64,000 nt of DNA. It comes from Ruminococcaceae bacterium KH2T8. GTDB taxonomy: Bacteria; Bacillota; Clostridia; Saccharofermentanales; Saccharofermentanaceae. Every line of letters begins with the position of its first letter. Within the stretch, counting starts at the first letter, position 1. The stretch lies in contig FOIY01000002.1 of assembly GCA_900111435.1 (NCBI GenBank), forward strand, positions 1 to 64,000, given 5' to 3'. Both the position numbers and the translations under genes were made by a program. This document shows, in pieces, positions 1-7,922 of this stretch. The notes under the pieces are model-generated. The model made no database searches, was not told the DNA's origin, and worked only from the letters and a program-made list of their open reading frames with translations.

Positions 1-14
1 TGCAAGCCGTTTCA

Positions 15-30
15 TATAATGTGTATATAA
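15..30 (+). promoter_or_regulatory. Partial copy of a -10/YtrA-type operator
   Basis: TATAAT followed directly by GTGTATATA. Sixteen bases from position 14 are identical to the -10/operator of the GntR operon at 5008-5023. The right half of the palindrome (TACAC) is missing here. No gene of the right orientation follows, so this is a relic or the end of a unit lying left of the window. Confidence 0.4.
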
Positions 31-32
31 GA

Positions 33-80
33 AATGGTCGTTCAATACCCCTCAGAATCGGACAGGGGTTCATTTTGCTT
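33..80 (+). repeat. Intergenic module copy A (partial)
   Basis: First, incomplete copy of the repeated intergenic module. It has the GTTCAATACCCCTCAGAATC segment shared with copies B and D, and an ACCCCT/AGGGGT stem. The usual terminator is replaced by a different hairpin at about 98-145 (AAGCTCA/TGAGCTT followed by T residues). It lies left of the IS element and copy B lies right of it. Confidence 0.6.
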
Positions 81-97
81 AAGCCTGTCATATGGAA

Positions 98-146
98 AGC
101 TCAACCAATTCGGAGTTTAAGTGTCCGAATGGATGAGCTTTTTTCT
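98..146 (+). terminator. Probable rho-independent terminator
   Basis: AAAGCTCA pairs with TGAGCTTTT, with an inner TTCGG/CCGAA stem, followed by six T. It sits where the conserved module terminator would be expected and would end a transcript entering from the left edge. Confidence 0.45.
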
Positions 147-256
147 TTGGAAAAGCTTGGGGTTAAAGGTTTTCCTATTCTTTCATATTTGTTGAACAGT
201 ATGGAAAAAAACGCAGTTTTGAAAAATATAAATATTTCTATGAAGACTTTTGAAGT

Positions 257-1396
257 TTAGGTGTCCGATTCGTCACCTGTCTCGGGATCGTTGAAAGTAT
301 TGAAATACCTTGCTTCCACTGCGTTTGGAGTACCATATTGTAGTGTTTCATGAGGCCTACGGGTATTGTAGAAATCCATATACCAGTCGATTTCACGTCG
401 ATATTCCTTTTCAGTCTGAGGATTCATTATATACAACCGCTCGTTTTTCAGGTTCTTAAAGAATGATTCAATTACTGAATTATCGTAAGGCGTTCCAGGC
501 TTTGAGAAAGACTGTGTTACCCCGCATTCCTTAAGGTATTTCTGATAAGTCATTGAAGTATAATTGCTCCCCTGATCACTGTGGAACATCAGTCCCTTTG
601 GATTGTTACGGTATTCAAATGCTTCCTTGAATGTTCTTTTAGTGAGTTGGGTACTGTTTTTTGAAGATGTTCGATAGGCGATTATCTTTCTTGAATATAG
701 ATCAAGTATTGCGCAAAGGAAAAGCGTGCGTCCATCAACGGTAAAGTATGTTACATCTCCGACCCAAACCTCATTCGGTTTGGAAACAGTGAATTGTCTT
801 TTCAGTATGTTCTTTCTTTTTTGATTGTAATACTGTTGTCTGGCGTTGCCACGACATGAGAACCATTCATTCTCGTGCATTATATCTGATACATATTTCG
901 GGGAAACTGTGTAACCTCTGGATCGAAGTATCGCGCATATCTTTGGAGCTCCAAATATACCGTTGCTGTTTCTGAAGATCTCTTCAATTAGTGGAGTTAG
1001 TGTGTTTTTCTTCTCGTCGTATACAGTTCTACCAATCTTATTGCTCTTCTTGAAATTGAAGTAGGTGGCTTGAGAGAGTTTGAGCGCAGCACACATCTGG
1101 GTTTCTTTATATTTATGTGATAATGATTGAATTGCCAGACATTTGTCTCTTGTAGATGCTTTGGTAGAACAGGGAACTTCTTGGAGTATGTTTATTATGT
1201 TCTGCATTCGATTGACTTTTCTGTTTAGATCGTAAATCTCTTTATTGGTTTTAATCTTTTCTGGTTTTTCATTATCGAGCCACTCGTAAATAGTGCTTCT
1301 TGCAATTCCGGTTAGTCTGGAGATGCTCGAGATGCTATGATTGCTTAGGTAAAGATCCATAACATGCTTTCTTTCGGCTTGAGTGTAATTCTTCAT
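257..1396 (-). mobile_element. IS3-family transposase (single-ORF form)
   Basis: A 379-aa transposase of the IS3/IS150 kind. The N-terminus is a helix-turn-helix (about 5-45), then a HTH_21-like segment (about 133-185), then an rve/RNase H-like integrase core. Visible catalytic triad: D214 in VWVGDVTYF, D274 in FHSDQGSNYTS and E310 in DNSVIESFFKNLKNE, with 35 residues between the last two as expected for DD35E. OrfA and OrfB functions are in one frame, with no frameshift signal needed. Reading frame is intact, so it may be active. It is minus-strand, inside a plus-strand array, between module copies A and B. I could not identify terminal inverted repeats or a target duplication with confidence. 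Confidence 0.93.
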
Positions 1397-1487
1397 TGTA
1401 GTTTCCTCCTAATAATTGGTATGAGAATTATATGACAGGAGTTCTACTAGCTTTGTTCTATTATCAGACTATATTCTATATAATGAT

Positions 1488-1630
1488 GACTAGGACAGTC
1501 GTTCAGTACCCCTCATAATCGGATAGGGGTTCAAATTGATTAACCTTGTCAAAAACAACAGATACCGCTTGATCTGAATGGATCGGGTGGTATTTTTGTA
1601 ATGGTATAATTGGGTTGTTAGTAGGATAGA
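1488..1630 (+). repeat. Intergenic module copy B (terminator + promoter)
   Basis: Starts with GACTAGGACA, then the GTTCAGTACCCCTC segment and an ACCCCT/AGGGGT hairpin. The terminator is at 1564-1597 (ACCGC...GGTGGT, then ATTTTT). An extended -10, TGGTATAAT, is at 1602-1610. It would drive the unknown gene at 1659. The module is near-identical to copies C, D and E over the terminator-promoter part. Confidence 0.85.
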
Positions 1631-1658
1631 TCATCAGTAAAGAATACGGAGTTTTGTA

Positions 1659-2105
1659 ATGGAATACCTTAAGTTTAATGTTGATAATGAATGCTGGTAT
1701 TTTGAATTAGATGAGGACAGATATGCAACCAAGCAGATTGTTATAGATGACAAAGGATACCATTTGTCATGCTTGGAGGACTGTTTGGCGGAGGGTGTTG
1801 TTGACCCTGATGGTTTTGATGGAGAAGGTATATTTAAATGGATTTCAAGCGATGAGTTTTATGATGAGTGGAACCACTATATAAATGAATATGCTGAAGC
1901 ATGGAATGCTACGAAAACTAGACATACCGTTGGAAGTAATTGTTCAGGGAAGATAAAAGCCTTTTATCCTCAAGGAAGTTTAGTTGAAGGGGCTGATTAT
2001 ATTGGTATTTGTCCAAATGAACAAGGATCTCTTCACGAAGTGAAGAATTATAGAATTATTGGTTATGATGAAAGCAATTTGTGGTTGATACTTAGAGCAG
2101 TATAA
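1659..2105 (+). CDS. Unknown 148-aa acidic protein
   Basis: Not recognised. A 148-aa soluble, acidic, aromatic-rich protein with no signal peptide or membrane segment. The N-terminal half has a WYFELDEDRYATKQIVID stretch, as in small beta-rich domains; the C-terminal half (KNYRIIGYDESNLWLILRAV) also looks beta-rich. ATG 1659 has GGAG at 1649-1652. It is a single-gene unit with module B's promoter 50 bases upstream and module C immediately downstream, the typical cassette layout of this region. Its base composition is AT-richer than later genes. An immunity-type role is possible from size and acidity, but nothing in the sequence proves it. Confidence 0.75.
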   Translation: MEYLKFNVDNECWYFELDEDRYATKQIVIDDKGYHLSCLEDCLAEGVVDPDGFDGEGIFKWISSDEFYDEWNHYINEYAEAWNATKTRHTVGSNCSGKIKAFYPQGSLVEGADYIGICPNEQGSLHEVKNYRIIGYDESNLWLILRAV

Positions 2106-2123
2106 GAAATGATAATATGTTCG

Positions 2124-2289
2124 GCCAAAACAGGAGTTCGATTCTCCTCAGAATTGGACAGAGGTTCAAATCGTTTCACCTAGTCAAAATCGACAGATAC
2201 CGCTTGATCTGCAAGGGTCGGGCGGTATTTTTGTAATGGTATAATTGGATTGTCAGTAAGATAAATAAACAGGATAATAGACTAAGACA
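2124..2289 (+). repeat. Intergenic module copy C (best T-arm-like copy)
   Basis: T-arm-like hairpin AGGAG-TTCGATT-CTCCT at 2132-2148, followed by the middle variant GGTTCAAATCGTTTCACC. The terminator stem is 2199-2226: 11 bp with G-U pairs, loop TGCAAG, then a T run. Extended -10 TGGTATAAT is at 2237-2245. GACTAAGACA at 2280-2289 repeats the motif that marks the left edge of other copies. It terminates the unknown gene and should drive the GNAT gene. Confidence 0.88.
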
Positions 2290-2333
2290 AATCGGAGTTT
2301 ATCGGTGGAGAGAATGGAGGCTTTTGTAAATAG

Positions 2334-2888
2334 ATGATAAAACTTGAAACAGAACGATTATGCCTGCGTGACTATGTAGAAGCGGACTTTGAGGCATATT
2401 ATAAATTAAAAACAGATGATCGGACGATGTACTATATGCAGGACATCAAGCTGGATAATCGCGAAACGGCTCGAGTCGAGTTTGAGGATTTGCTTTCTGA
2501 CATGAAAAATATCCATCGTAAGTATTATTTTTTTCATATGGAATTAAAAGACACTCACGAACAGGTTGGAAGCATAGGGTATACAGTAGTAGATGATACA
2601 CCTGTAGGGAAAATAGTTCATCTTGGATACTTCACTTATCCTAAATTCTGGGGGAATGGATATACCTCTGAGGCTCTTAGTAAGGTTTTGGAATTTGCAT
2701 TTACAAAGGACAGTGTGTACAGAGTTACAACAGGTTGTCTTAAAGAAAATTTCGGCTCTGAAAGAGTTATGCAGAAGAACAGAATGATAAAAGAAGCAGA
2801 ACATGTTGATTATGAATGGCATGATGGTCATATGAAAACGCGTTTGGAATACAGACTTCTGAAAAATGAATGGGAACAGTTTGGTTAG
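2334..2888 (+). CDS. GNAT-family N-acetyltransferase (RimJ/RimL-like)
   Basis: A 184-aa Acetyltransf_3-type enzyme, predicted to move an acetyl group from acetyl-CoA to an amine; the substrate is unknown. The start KLETERLCLRDY is typical of the RimL-like group, and the acetyl-CoA loop is KFWGNGYTSEAL (about 103-114). A late VMQKNRM segment matches the usual 'VLEKNGF' position. Length is normal for a single GNAT domain. GGAGG lies 13 bases before ATG 2334, a slightly long spacing. Single-gene cassette between module C and the transporter gene at 2978. The nearest -10 is in module C. Confidence 0.88.
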   Translation: MIKLETERLCLRDYVEADFEAYYKLKTDDRTMYYMQDIKLDNRETARVEFEDLLSDMKNIHRKYYFFHMELKDTHEQVGSIGYTVVDDTPVGKIVHLGYFTYPKFWGNGYTSEALSKVLEFAFTKDSVYRVTTGCLKENFGSERVMQKNRMIKEAEHVDYEWHDGHMKTRLEYRLLKNEWEQFG

Positions 2889-2977
2889 CATGTCAGCAGA
2901 GATAAATCGGGATTTATCTTAGAGATAATTGATGGACGAGAATTACCAGAATATATGACAATGAATAAGGGGAAGAT

Positions 2978-3844
2978 ATGTGGCTGATCATGGCGGCTTT
3001 GTCCGCGCTCTTTGCCGGACTTACGGCGATACTTGCGAAATGCGGGATCAAAAAGACTGATTCAGACGTGGCGACTGCTCTGCGGACGGTCGTTGTACTC
3101 CTTTTTGCCTGGATCATGGTGTTTATCGTTGGCTCTGCTGGAACGATCACGGAAATATCGGCAAAATCTATCATCTTCTTAATTCTGTCCGGCTTTGCGA
3201 CAGGAGCCTCGTGGATCTGCTATTTTAAAGCCCTGTCCGTCGGCGATGTGAACAAGGTCGTTCCCGTCGATAAATCCAGCACGGTTCTGACAGTGCTTAT
3301 CGCAATCATCCTTTTCAGTGAGACAGAACATCTGGCGGTCAAGCTGATCGGTACTGCACTTCTTGCGGCAGGCGTGTTTCTGATGATCGAAAAGAAGAAA
3401 ACTGAAACAAAGGACACAAAGCGCACGTGGCTGCCCTACGCGATCGGTTCCGCTGATTTTGCTGCCCTGACCTCTATTCTGGGAAAGATCGGCATAACGG
3501 ATGTAGAATCAAATCTCGGGACGGCGATCCGCACTGGTGTTGTTCTTATTATGGCTTGGCTGATCGTCTTCGTTAAAGGCAAAGGTGCTGAACTGAAAAA
3601 TACTGATTCCAAAGAACTTGTATTCATAGCTCTGTCCGGGATTGCCACAGGCGCATCATGGCTCTGTTACTATTACTCCATACAGAACGGCGTCGTCAGC
3701 GTTGTCGTACCGATCGATAAGCTCAGCATTATCGTTTCCGTCGCTTTTTCCTATTTCGTATTCAAAGAAAAGTTGAGCAGAAAGGCGCTTGCCGGGTTGA
3801 TTCTGATTGTTGTCGGCACTTTGGCGATGGCGATCTGGGCATAG
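2978..3844 (+). CDS. EamA/DMT-superfamily membrane transporter
   Basis: A 288-aa membrane protein with two EamA repeats (about 3-138 and 150-287) and roughly ten hydrophobic helices, the usual DMT exporter architecture. Both halves repeat the same motifs: SGFATGASWICYF in the first and SGIATGASWLCYY in the second, plus VVPVDK / VVPIDK. Such proteins export metabolites or amino acids; the substrate cannot be read from sequence. GGGGAAG precedes ATG 2978. The gene is clearly more GC-rich than the genes on both sides, suggesting a separate origin. It is followed by module D. Confidence 0.9.
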   Translation: MWLIMAALSALFAGLTAILAKCGIKKTDSDVATALRTVVVLLFAWIMVFIVGSAGTITEISAKSIIFLILSGFATGASWICYFKALSVGDVNKVVPVDKSSTVLTVLIAIILFSETEHLAVKLIGTALLAAGVFLMIEKKKTETKDTKRTWLPYAIGSADFAALTSILGKIGITDVESNLGTAIRTGVVLIMAWLIVFVKGKGAELKNTDSKELVFIALSGIATGASWLCYYYSIQNGVVSVVVPIDKLSIIVSVAFSYFVFKEKLSRKALAGLILIVVGTLAMAIWA

Positions 3845-3901
3845 GAAACAAATAACGGCAAATTCGGATTTGTCGGGATGAACGATAGAGCGTTATCTCT
3901 T

Positions 3902-4056
3902 GAATATAACCAACCAAGACAGGAGTTCAATACCCCTCAGAATCGGAAAAAGGTTCAAATCGTTTCACCTAGTCAAAAATCGACAAATACCGCTTGATCT
4001 TATAAGGTCGGGCGGTGTTTTTGTAATGGTATAATTGGATTGTTAGTAGGATTAGT
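3902..4056 (+). repeat. Intergenic module copy D
   Basis: Left part AATATAACCAACCAAGACAG is shared exactly with copy E. The T-arm stem is decayed (AGGAG-TTCAATA-CCCCT). The middle is the same variant as copy C. Terminator 3989-4016, extended -10 TGGTATAAT at 4027-4035. It provides the promoter for the next unknown gene. Confidence 0.87.
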
Positions 4057-4075
4057 CAACAGTATTGAGGACATA

Positions 4076-4771
4076 ATGAATTATTACGGAACAGAGAAAT
4101 ATAAAGAAAGAATGAAGATGCTTGATGAATCTATTTTCTCAAGAATCATGTTTGACGAGCCTGAAAGAGAAAAAGAATTGGAATCAGGATATTTGGTCAG
4201 ATATTATTACTACGCAGATGAAGAAAACTGCAAGCCGGGTTATGCACCTGTTGACGGAGAGATATGCAGGCTGTTTAAAGATGATAATCTTATATTCGAA
4301 TGGAAAAATACAGATGGCCATTCAAGGATGGCCAGTATTATTCATCATGCTGACGGATACACTTATTTTGTTTTCGATGAGGATTTGTACGGCTACAGTG
4401 TTCTGAACTTGGATTCCCTTCAGTGTATGCATTTCATTCCGGCAGAATCATATGGAACTTATCCTGATGAGTTTAAAGAGACATTTATCTGGTGCGACTG
4501 TTTTTACAATCCCGAGAATAATCTTTTAGCGGTGGATGGATGTTTTTGGGCTTGTCCCGGTGATGTTATTGTTTTAGATTTCAAAGATCCTATGACTGCG
4601 GTAGAACCGAATGATTGGCATTCAATCTACAGAAAATACAGATGCGATGATCCTGACCTGGATGACATTGAGTTTGACAGTTGGGATAATGACACGCTTG
4701 TCTGCAAGGCAATCGGAGTGAAACCGGACGCAATTGATCTTGAAGGGAAATGCAAAGTAAGGTTTGTATAA
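4076..4771 (+). CDS. Unknown 231-aa acidic protein
   Basis: Not recognised. ATG 4076 is preferred over an upstream in-frame TTG at 4040, because GAGG at 4067-4070 lies 5 bases before it and the TTG lies on the expected transcription start of module D's promoter (TATAAT 4030-4035). The product is soluble, acidic and rich in aromatic residues and aspartate. A central part, DGYTYFVFDEDLYGYSVL, is followed by a Cys/Trp-rich stretch (IWCDCFYNPENN, VDGCFWACPGD), suggesting beta-propeller-like or SMI1-like repeats, but this is a guess. Single-gene cassette between modules D and E. Confidence 0.75.
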   Translation: MNYYGTEKYKERMKMLDESIFSRIMFDEPEREKELESGYLVRYYYYADEENCKPGYAPVDGEICRLFKDDNLIFEWKNTDGHSRMASIIHHADGYTYFVFDEDLYGYSVLNLDSLQCMHFIPAESYGTYPDEFKETFIWCDCFYNPENNLLAVDGCFWACPGDVIVLDFKDPMTAVEPNDWHSIYRKYRCDDPDLDDIEFDSWDNDTLVCKAIGVKPDAIDLEGKCKVRFV

Positions 4772-4774
4772 TCA

Positions 4775-4934
4775 GGAATATAACCAACCAAGACAGGAGT
4801 TCAATTCTCCTCAGAATGGTGTTTTTCAGCTTTTTCGCACGGTACTGACAAAAATTGACAGATACCGCTTGATCTGCAAGGGTCAGGCGGTATTTTTGTA
4901 ATGGTATAATTGGATTGTCAGTAAGATAAATCAA
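4775..4934 (+). repeat. Intergenic module copy E
   Basis: T-arm-like hairpin AGGAG-TTCAATT-CTCCT at 4795-4811. The middle differs from C and D and matches copy G (GGTGTTTTTCAGCTTTTT, then GCACGGTAC). Terminator 4864-4891, extended -10 TGGTATAAT at 4902-4910. The following GntR operon has its own promoter at 4987, so this promoter would read a short interval or add to that operon. Confidence 0.87.
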
Positions 4935-4986
4935 CAGTTAATCATTCAAAGCAGATAGTAACTATCCACTAAATCTGAATAATCAA

Positions 4987-5014
4987 TTGACATCATTCGC
5001 AATGTGTATATAAT
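4987..5014 (+). promoter_or_regulatory. Promoter of the GntR/ABC operon
   Basis: TTGACA at 4987-4992, a 16-base spacer, and TATAAT at 5009-5014. The transcript would start near 5021, inside the adjacent palindromic operator. Confidence 0.8.
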
Positions 5015-5026
5015 GTGTATATACAC
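5015..5026 (+). promoter_or_regulatory. YtrA-type operator GTGTATATACAC
   Basis: A perfect 12-base palindrome directly after the -10 box, with a second half-site GTGTATATA at 5004-5012 overlapping the -10. It matches the known operator type of YtrA-subfamily GntR regulators. The first gene of the operon is such a regulator, so autorepression is the simplest reading. Confidence 0.8.
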
Positions 5027-5029
5027 TAA

Positions 5030-5106
5030 TTAGTTTATGCGGTGAAAGCTCTCGGCGCGCGGGAGAAGCCCGAACCGTTGCAACTAGCGCAGTTGCAAAG
5101 AGGTAA
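5030..5106 (+). ncRNA. Structured leader of the GntR operon
   Basis: About 80 nt between the start of transcription and the gene. Visible pairings: CTCTC/GGGAG around 5050-5073, an outer CGG/CCG closure, and a TTGCAAC/GTTGCAA hairpin at about 5079-5099 just before the ribosome binding site. It does not match a riboswitch class I know. Confidence 0.4.
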
Positions 5107-5108
5107 GA

Positions 5109-5492
5109 ATGGATATCATCATCAGCAATACTTCCGGTGTGCCCATCTATGAGCAGATTGAGGAGCAGATCAAGAGTCAGATCATGACAGGCTCTTTAGT
5201 GGCAGGTGAAGCCTTGCCGTCCATGAGAGTTCTGGCCAAGGAACTTAAGATCAGTATCATCACTACCAAGAGAGCCTATGAGGATCTCGAGCGTGACGGT
5301 TTTATTGAATCTGTAACCGGCAAGGGCAGCTTTGTTAAAGCCGTTAACAGCGACATCGTTAAAGAGAATATGATGTTTGAGATTCAGGAACTCCTGGATA
5401 AGGCCTGTGATAAAGCTGTCATCGGCAAAGTAACACGTGATGAACTCAAGGAAATGATCGACCTGCTGTACGATGAGAAGCAAATGAATTAA
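5109..5492 (+). CDS. GntR-family regulator, YtrA subfamily
   Basis: A 127-aa DNA-binding repressor. An N-terminal winged helix-turn-helix (about 10-78) has the GntR hallmarks IYEQIEEQIKSQI, LPSMRVLAKELKIS and TTKRAYEDLERDGFI. A short helical C-terminus, with no effector domain, is the YtrA hallmark. AGAGGTAAG precedes ATG 5109. First gene of a five-gene operon with an ABC ATPase, two permeases and a CPBP protein, as in YtrABCDEF-type operons that respond to cell-envelope stress or antibiotics. The operator at 5015 fits autoregulation. Confidence 0.93.
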   Translation: MDIIISNTSGVPIYEQIEEQIKSQIMTGSLVAGEALPSMRVLAKELKISIITTKRAYEDLERDGFIESVTGKGSFVKAVNSDIVKENMMFEIQELLDKACDKAVIGKVTRDELKEMIDLLYDEKQMN

Positions 5493-5504
5493 TTAGAGGT
5501 TTGT

Positions 5505-6374
5505 ATGGAAAATTATACGAATGTTATTGAGCTTAATAACGTCGTAAAAGATTATGGTGATTTTAAGCTCGACAATATAAGTTTTTCTGTTCCCAAAGGA
5601 TCCGTCTGTGGCTTTATAGGACAGAACGGAGCAGGCAAGACGACTACGATCAGGCTCATGCTGGATGTCATAAAGGCGGATAGCGGTGAGATAAAGCTTT
5701 TCGGCGAAGATATAAAAGGTAATGCTCCGAGGCTCAGAGAAGATATCGGCGTTGTTTATGACGAGATGGGCTTTCATGAATTCATGTCCGGTAAAGACAT
5801 CAACATCATGATGAAGCACATCTATAAGAATTGGGATGAAAATGTCTTTTTCGATTATCTGAAGAGGTTTTCGCTACCTTCGAAAAAGAAATGCGGTGAT
5901 TTCTCCAGAGGCATGAGGATGAAGCTTCAGATAGCTGTAGCTCTGTCACATAACGCAAAACTGCTCGTCATGGATGAACCGACGGCGGGCCTTGACCCCA
6001 TAGTAAGAAATGAGATCCTCGATATCTTCCGTGAGTTCGTTCTTGAAGAAGATCATTCGATATTCATCTCTTCACACATAACAGGCGATCTCGAGAAGAT
6101 AGCAGATGAAGTCGTCTTTATCGATGGCGGAAAACTTTTCCTGCAGGGCAATAAAGACGAGATACTTGAAAGACATGGTGTCCTTAAATGCAAAAAAGAT
6201 GAGTTCGACAGTATAAGTAAGTCTCTTATCGTCGGTGTACAGGATGGAGCGTTTGGTGTCGAGGTATTGATCAATGATATGAAAGCTGCAGCCAGACTTT
6301 ATCCTGAACTCGTGATCGATCGTGCAAACCTTGAGGAGATAATGCTCTTCTATGTTGCTTCTTCCAGGAGGTGA
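5505..6374 (+). CDS. ABC transporter ATP-binding protein
   Basis: A 289-aa ATPase of the YtrB/CcmA type that powers the permeases encoded downstream. Walker A GQNGAGKT (39-46), signature DFSRGMRMKLQIA (about 128), Walker B LLVMDEPTAGLDP (about 155), switch histidine in SSHITGDLEKIAD. Signature SRGM replaces the usual LSGGQ, common in this subfamily. Starts 12 bases after the regulator; GAGG before ATG 5505. The last 70 residues form the usual C-terminal extension. Likely exports a lipid-like or antimicrobial compound; the substrate is inferred from operon type only. Confidence 0.95.
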   Translation: MENYTNVIELNNVVKDYGDFKLDNISFSVPKGSVCGFIGQNGAGKTTTIRLMLDVIKADSGEIKLFGEDIKGNAPRLREDIGVVYDEMGFHEFMSGKDINIMMKHIYKNWDENVFFDYLKRFSLPSKKKCGDFSRGMRMKLQIAVALSHNAKLLVMDEPTAGLDPIVRNEILDIFREFVLEEDHSIFISSHITGDLEKIADEVVFIDGGKLFLQGNKDEILERHGVLKCKKDEFDSISKSLIVGVQDGAFGVEVLINDMKAAARLYPELVIDRANLEEIMLFYVASSRR

Positions 6375-6380
6375 CATATC

Positions 6381-7142
6381 ATGAAGGGCTTGATCATAAA
6401 AGATCTCATGTGTCTTAGGAAGATGCGTGCCATGTTCATATTCGTGACCGTGTCATCATTTGTAATAACTGTCATGGCATTGTTGTCTGCGCGTTACGGC
6501 AATATTGCTCTTGCAGAGCAGGAGTATCTTACCGGCGGAACCGATATGCCGATGTCACCTGTGCATATGCTCTGGTATGCGGTAGCAATCATGGTGATCC
6601 TGCCGCTGGCATCGATTGGAGATTCACTGACACTGGCTTTTGAAGCTGATAAGAATTCAGGCTTTGTGGGGTTGGCCGGTGCGCTTCCCGTATCTGTAAA
6701 ACAGCGCGTCAATGCCAGATTCATTACGCTGTTCCTGACATGCGGAACAGGTACAGTAATAAGCCTTTTGCTGTCACTTATATTATCTTTGTTCACTGAT
6801 ATCATGACCTTAGGTGATTTTGCAGGGCTTGTACTGTCGGCTGCTTCGCTGATCCTGATTTTCTCTGCTTTGGAGATGATATTTATCTTTATGCTGAAAA
6901 TGAAAAATCCTGATTATGTCAGGATAATCTCACTGCTTATCATGACGGCTGCTTTTATTCTTTGCTCATTGGGCAGGATAATCGCTGCGGTACGAGCCAT
7001 GAAGCCTATGGAATTCATAACGGACGGCTTGCTCTTCCTTGAGAACAGATGGTTTATATTAGCTGCATCTGCAGCAGTCTGTCTACTCATATCTTATTTT
7101 GTGTCGACCGGTATTGCAGAGAGAAAGAGGGGTGAGATCTGA
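6381..7142 (+). CDS. ABC-2 type permease subunit
   Basis: A 253-aa integral membrane protein with about six hydrophobic segments, the first at about 17-36. It has the ABC-2 layout with a loop (KNSGFVGLAGALPVSVKQRV) typical of bacteriocin/YtrC-like permeases. GGAGGTGA precedes ATG 6381, 7 bases after the ATPase gene. It ends at 7142 with its TGA overlapping the next ATG, so it is translationally coupled to the second permease, with which it probably forms a heterodimer. Confidence 0.85.
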   Translation: MKGLIIKDLMCLRKMRAMFIFVTVSSFVITVMALLSARYGNIALAEQEYLTGGTDMPMSPVHMLWYAVAIMVILPLASIGDSLTLAFEADKNSGFVGLAGALPVSVKQRVNARFITLFLTCGTGTVISLLLSLILSLFTDIMTLGDFAGLVLSAASLILIFSALEMIFIFMLKMKNPDYVRIISLLIMTAAFILCSLGRIIAAVRAMKPMEFITDGLLFLENRWFILAASAAVCLLISYFVSTGIAERKRGEI

Positions 7143-7921
7143 TGGGCGGATTAATGTACAAAGACTTCGTAGCGATCAAAGGTAAAAGGATCTGCATCAT
7201 TCTCCTTTCTGCCATAGCATTTCTCTGCATCCTCCGTGTGATCTTTCCGGGCAGCATGGCTGAAGGATTGGAAATGGTATTCGTGAATGATCAGGGCTTA
7301 AGAATAAACATGATTGATCTGATGTTCGTTATGCCCTATATCTGTATCATTTTCTCAATTGTGTGCTTTGTTGATATGTGGTGCGCACGATTATCTGAAG
7401 CGGATGAGTCAAGTTCCAAAATAAAGAATTATGTTTCTTCGCTGCCTGTAACAGCAAACAGTTATGTTGCTTCAAAATATGTTTTCATTACCATAGCCAC
7501 ATATGTTTTGATCTCTTTACTGAGCATTACGGGTATCGTTTTGGCAGCATTTGCGGAAGAAGGATATGTACTGGATATTCTCAGAATGTTTGAGGTAATG
7601 GTTCTTCCTGTTACATCGCTGCTTATTCTTGTTGCTTCGATCGAATTACCGTTATATATCCTGATCGGAAGGGAGAAGGGAAATCTTGTAAAGGTTGCAA
7701 TTGCACTCTTGTTTGTGTTTGTTCTTATCGGTTTTATGTTGTTCGCGGATATGAACTGGTTATCAGAAAAGGAACAGTTTTTAGTTAAGTTCTTAAATTG
7801 GTATACAAAATATCAGATGGAGGTAACGATTGCATCTTATCTGACACCGGTCATAGATCTCGTTATCTTCTACCTTTCTTACAGAATTACAGTATTTTTC
7901 AAAGCACGTCAGGAGGCGTGA
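7142..7921 (+). CDS. ABC-2 type permease-like subunit
   Basis: A 259-aa membrane protein, six predicted helices, distantly similar in layout to the preceding permease (same charged loop with SSLPVTANSYVASKY at about 97-111). The start overlaps the stop of the upstream gene (TGATG), with AGAGGGGTGA upstream. Probable second transmembrane half of the transporter. The next gene starts 1 base after its stop. Confidence 0.8.
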   Translation: MGGLMYKDFVAIKGKRICIILLSAIAFLCILRVIFPGSMAEGLEMVFVNDQGLRINMIDLMFVMPYICIIFSIVCFVDMWCARLSEADESSSKIKNYVSSLPVTANSYVASKYVFITIATYVLISLLSITGIVLAAFAEEGYVLDILRMFEVMVLPVTSLLILVASIELPLYILIGREKGNLVKVAIALLFVFVLIGFMLFADMNWLSEKEQFLVKFLNWYTKYQMEVTIASYLTPVIDLVIFYLSYRITVFFKARQEA

Positions 7922-7922
7922 C

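Noticed and set aside
21-260. A 79-codon open frame at the left edge
   Set aside because: It reads through module copy A and a terminator-like hairpin, has no ribosome site and no family features; treated as non-coding.
2131-2149. A tRNA or tmRNA gene
   Set aside because: Only a T-arm-like hairpin is present; acceptor, D and anticodon arms and the 3' CCA are missing in every copy.
4590-4934. Reverse 114-codon frame
   Set aside because: It runs backwards through module E and the unknown gene at 4076, without a start signal.
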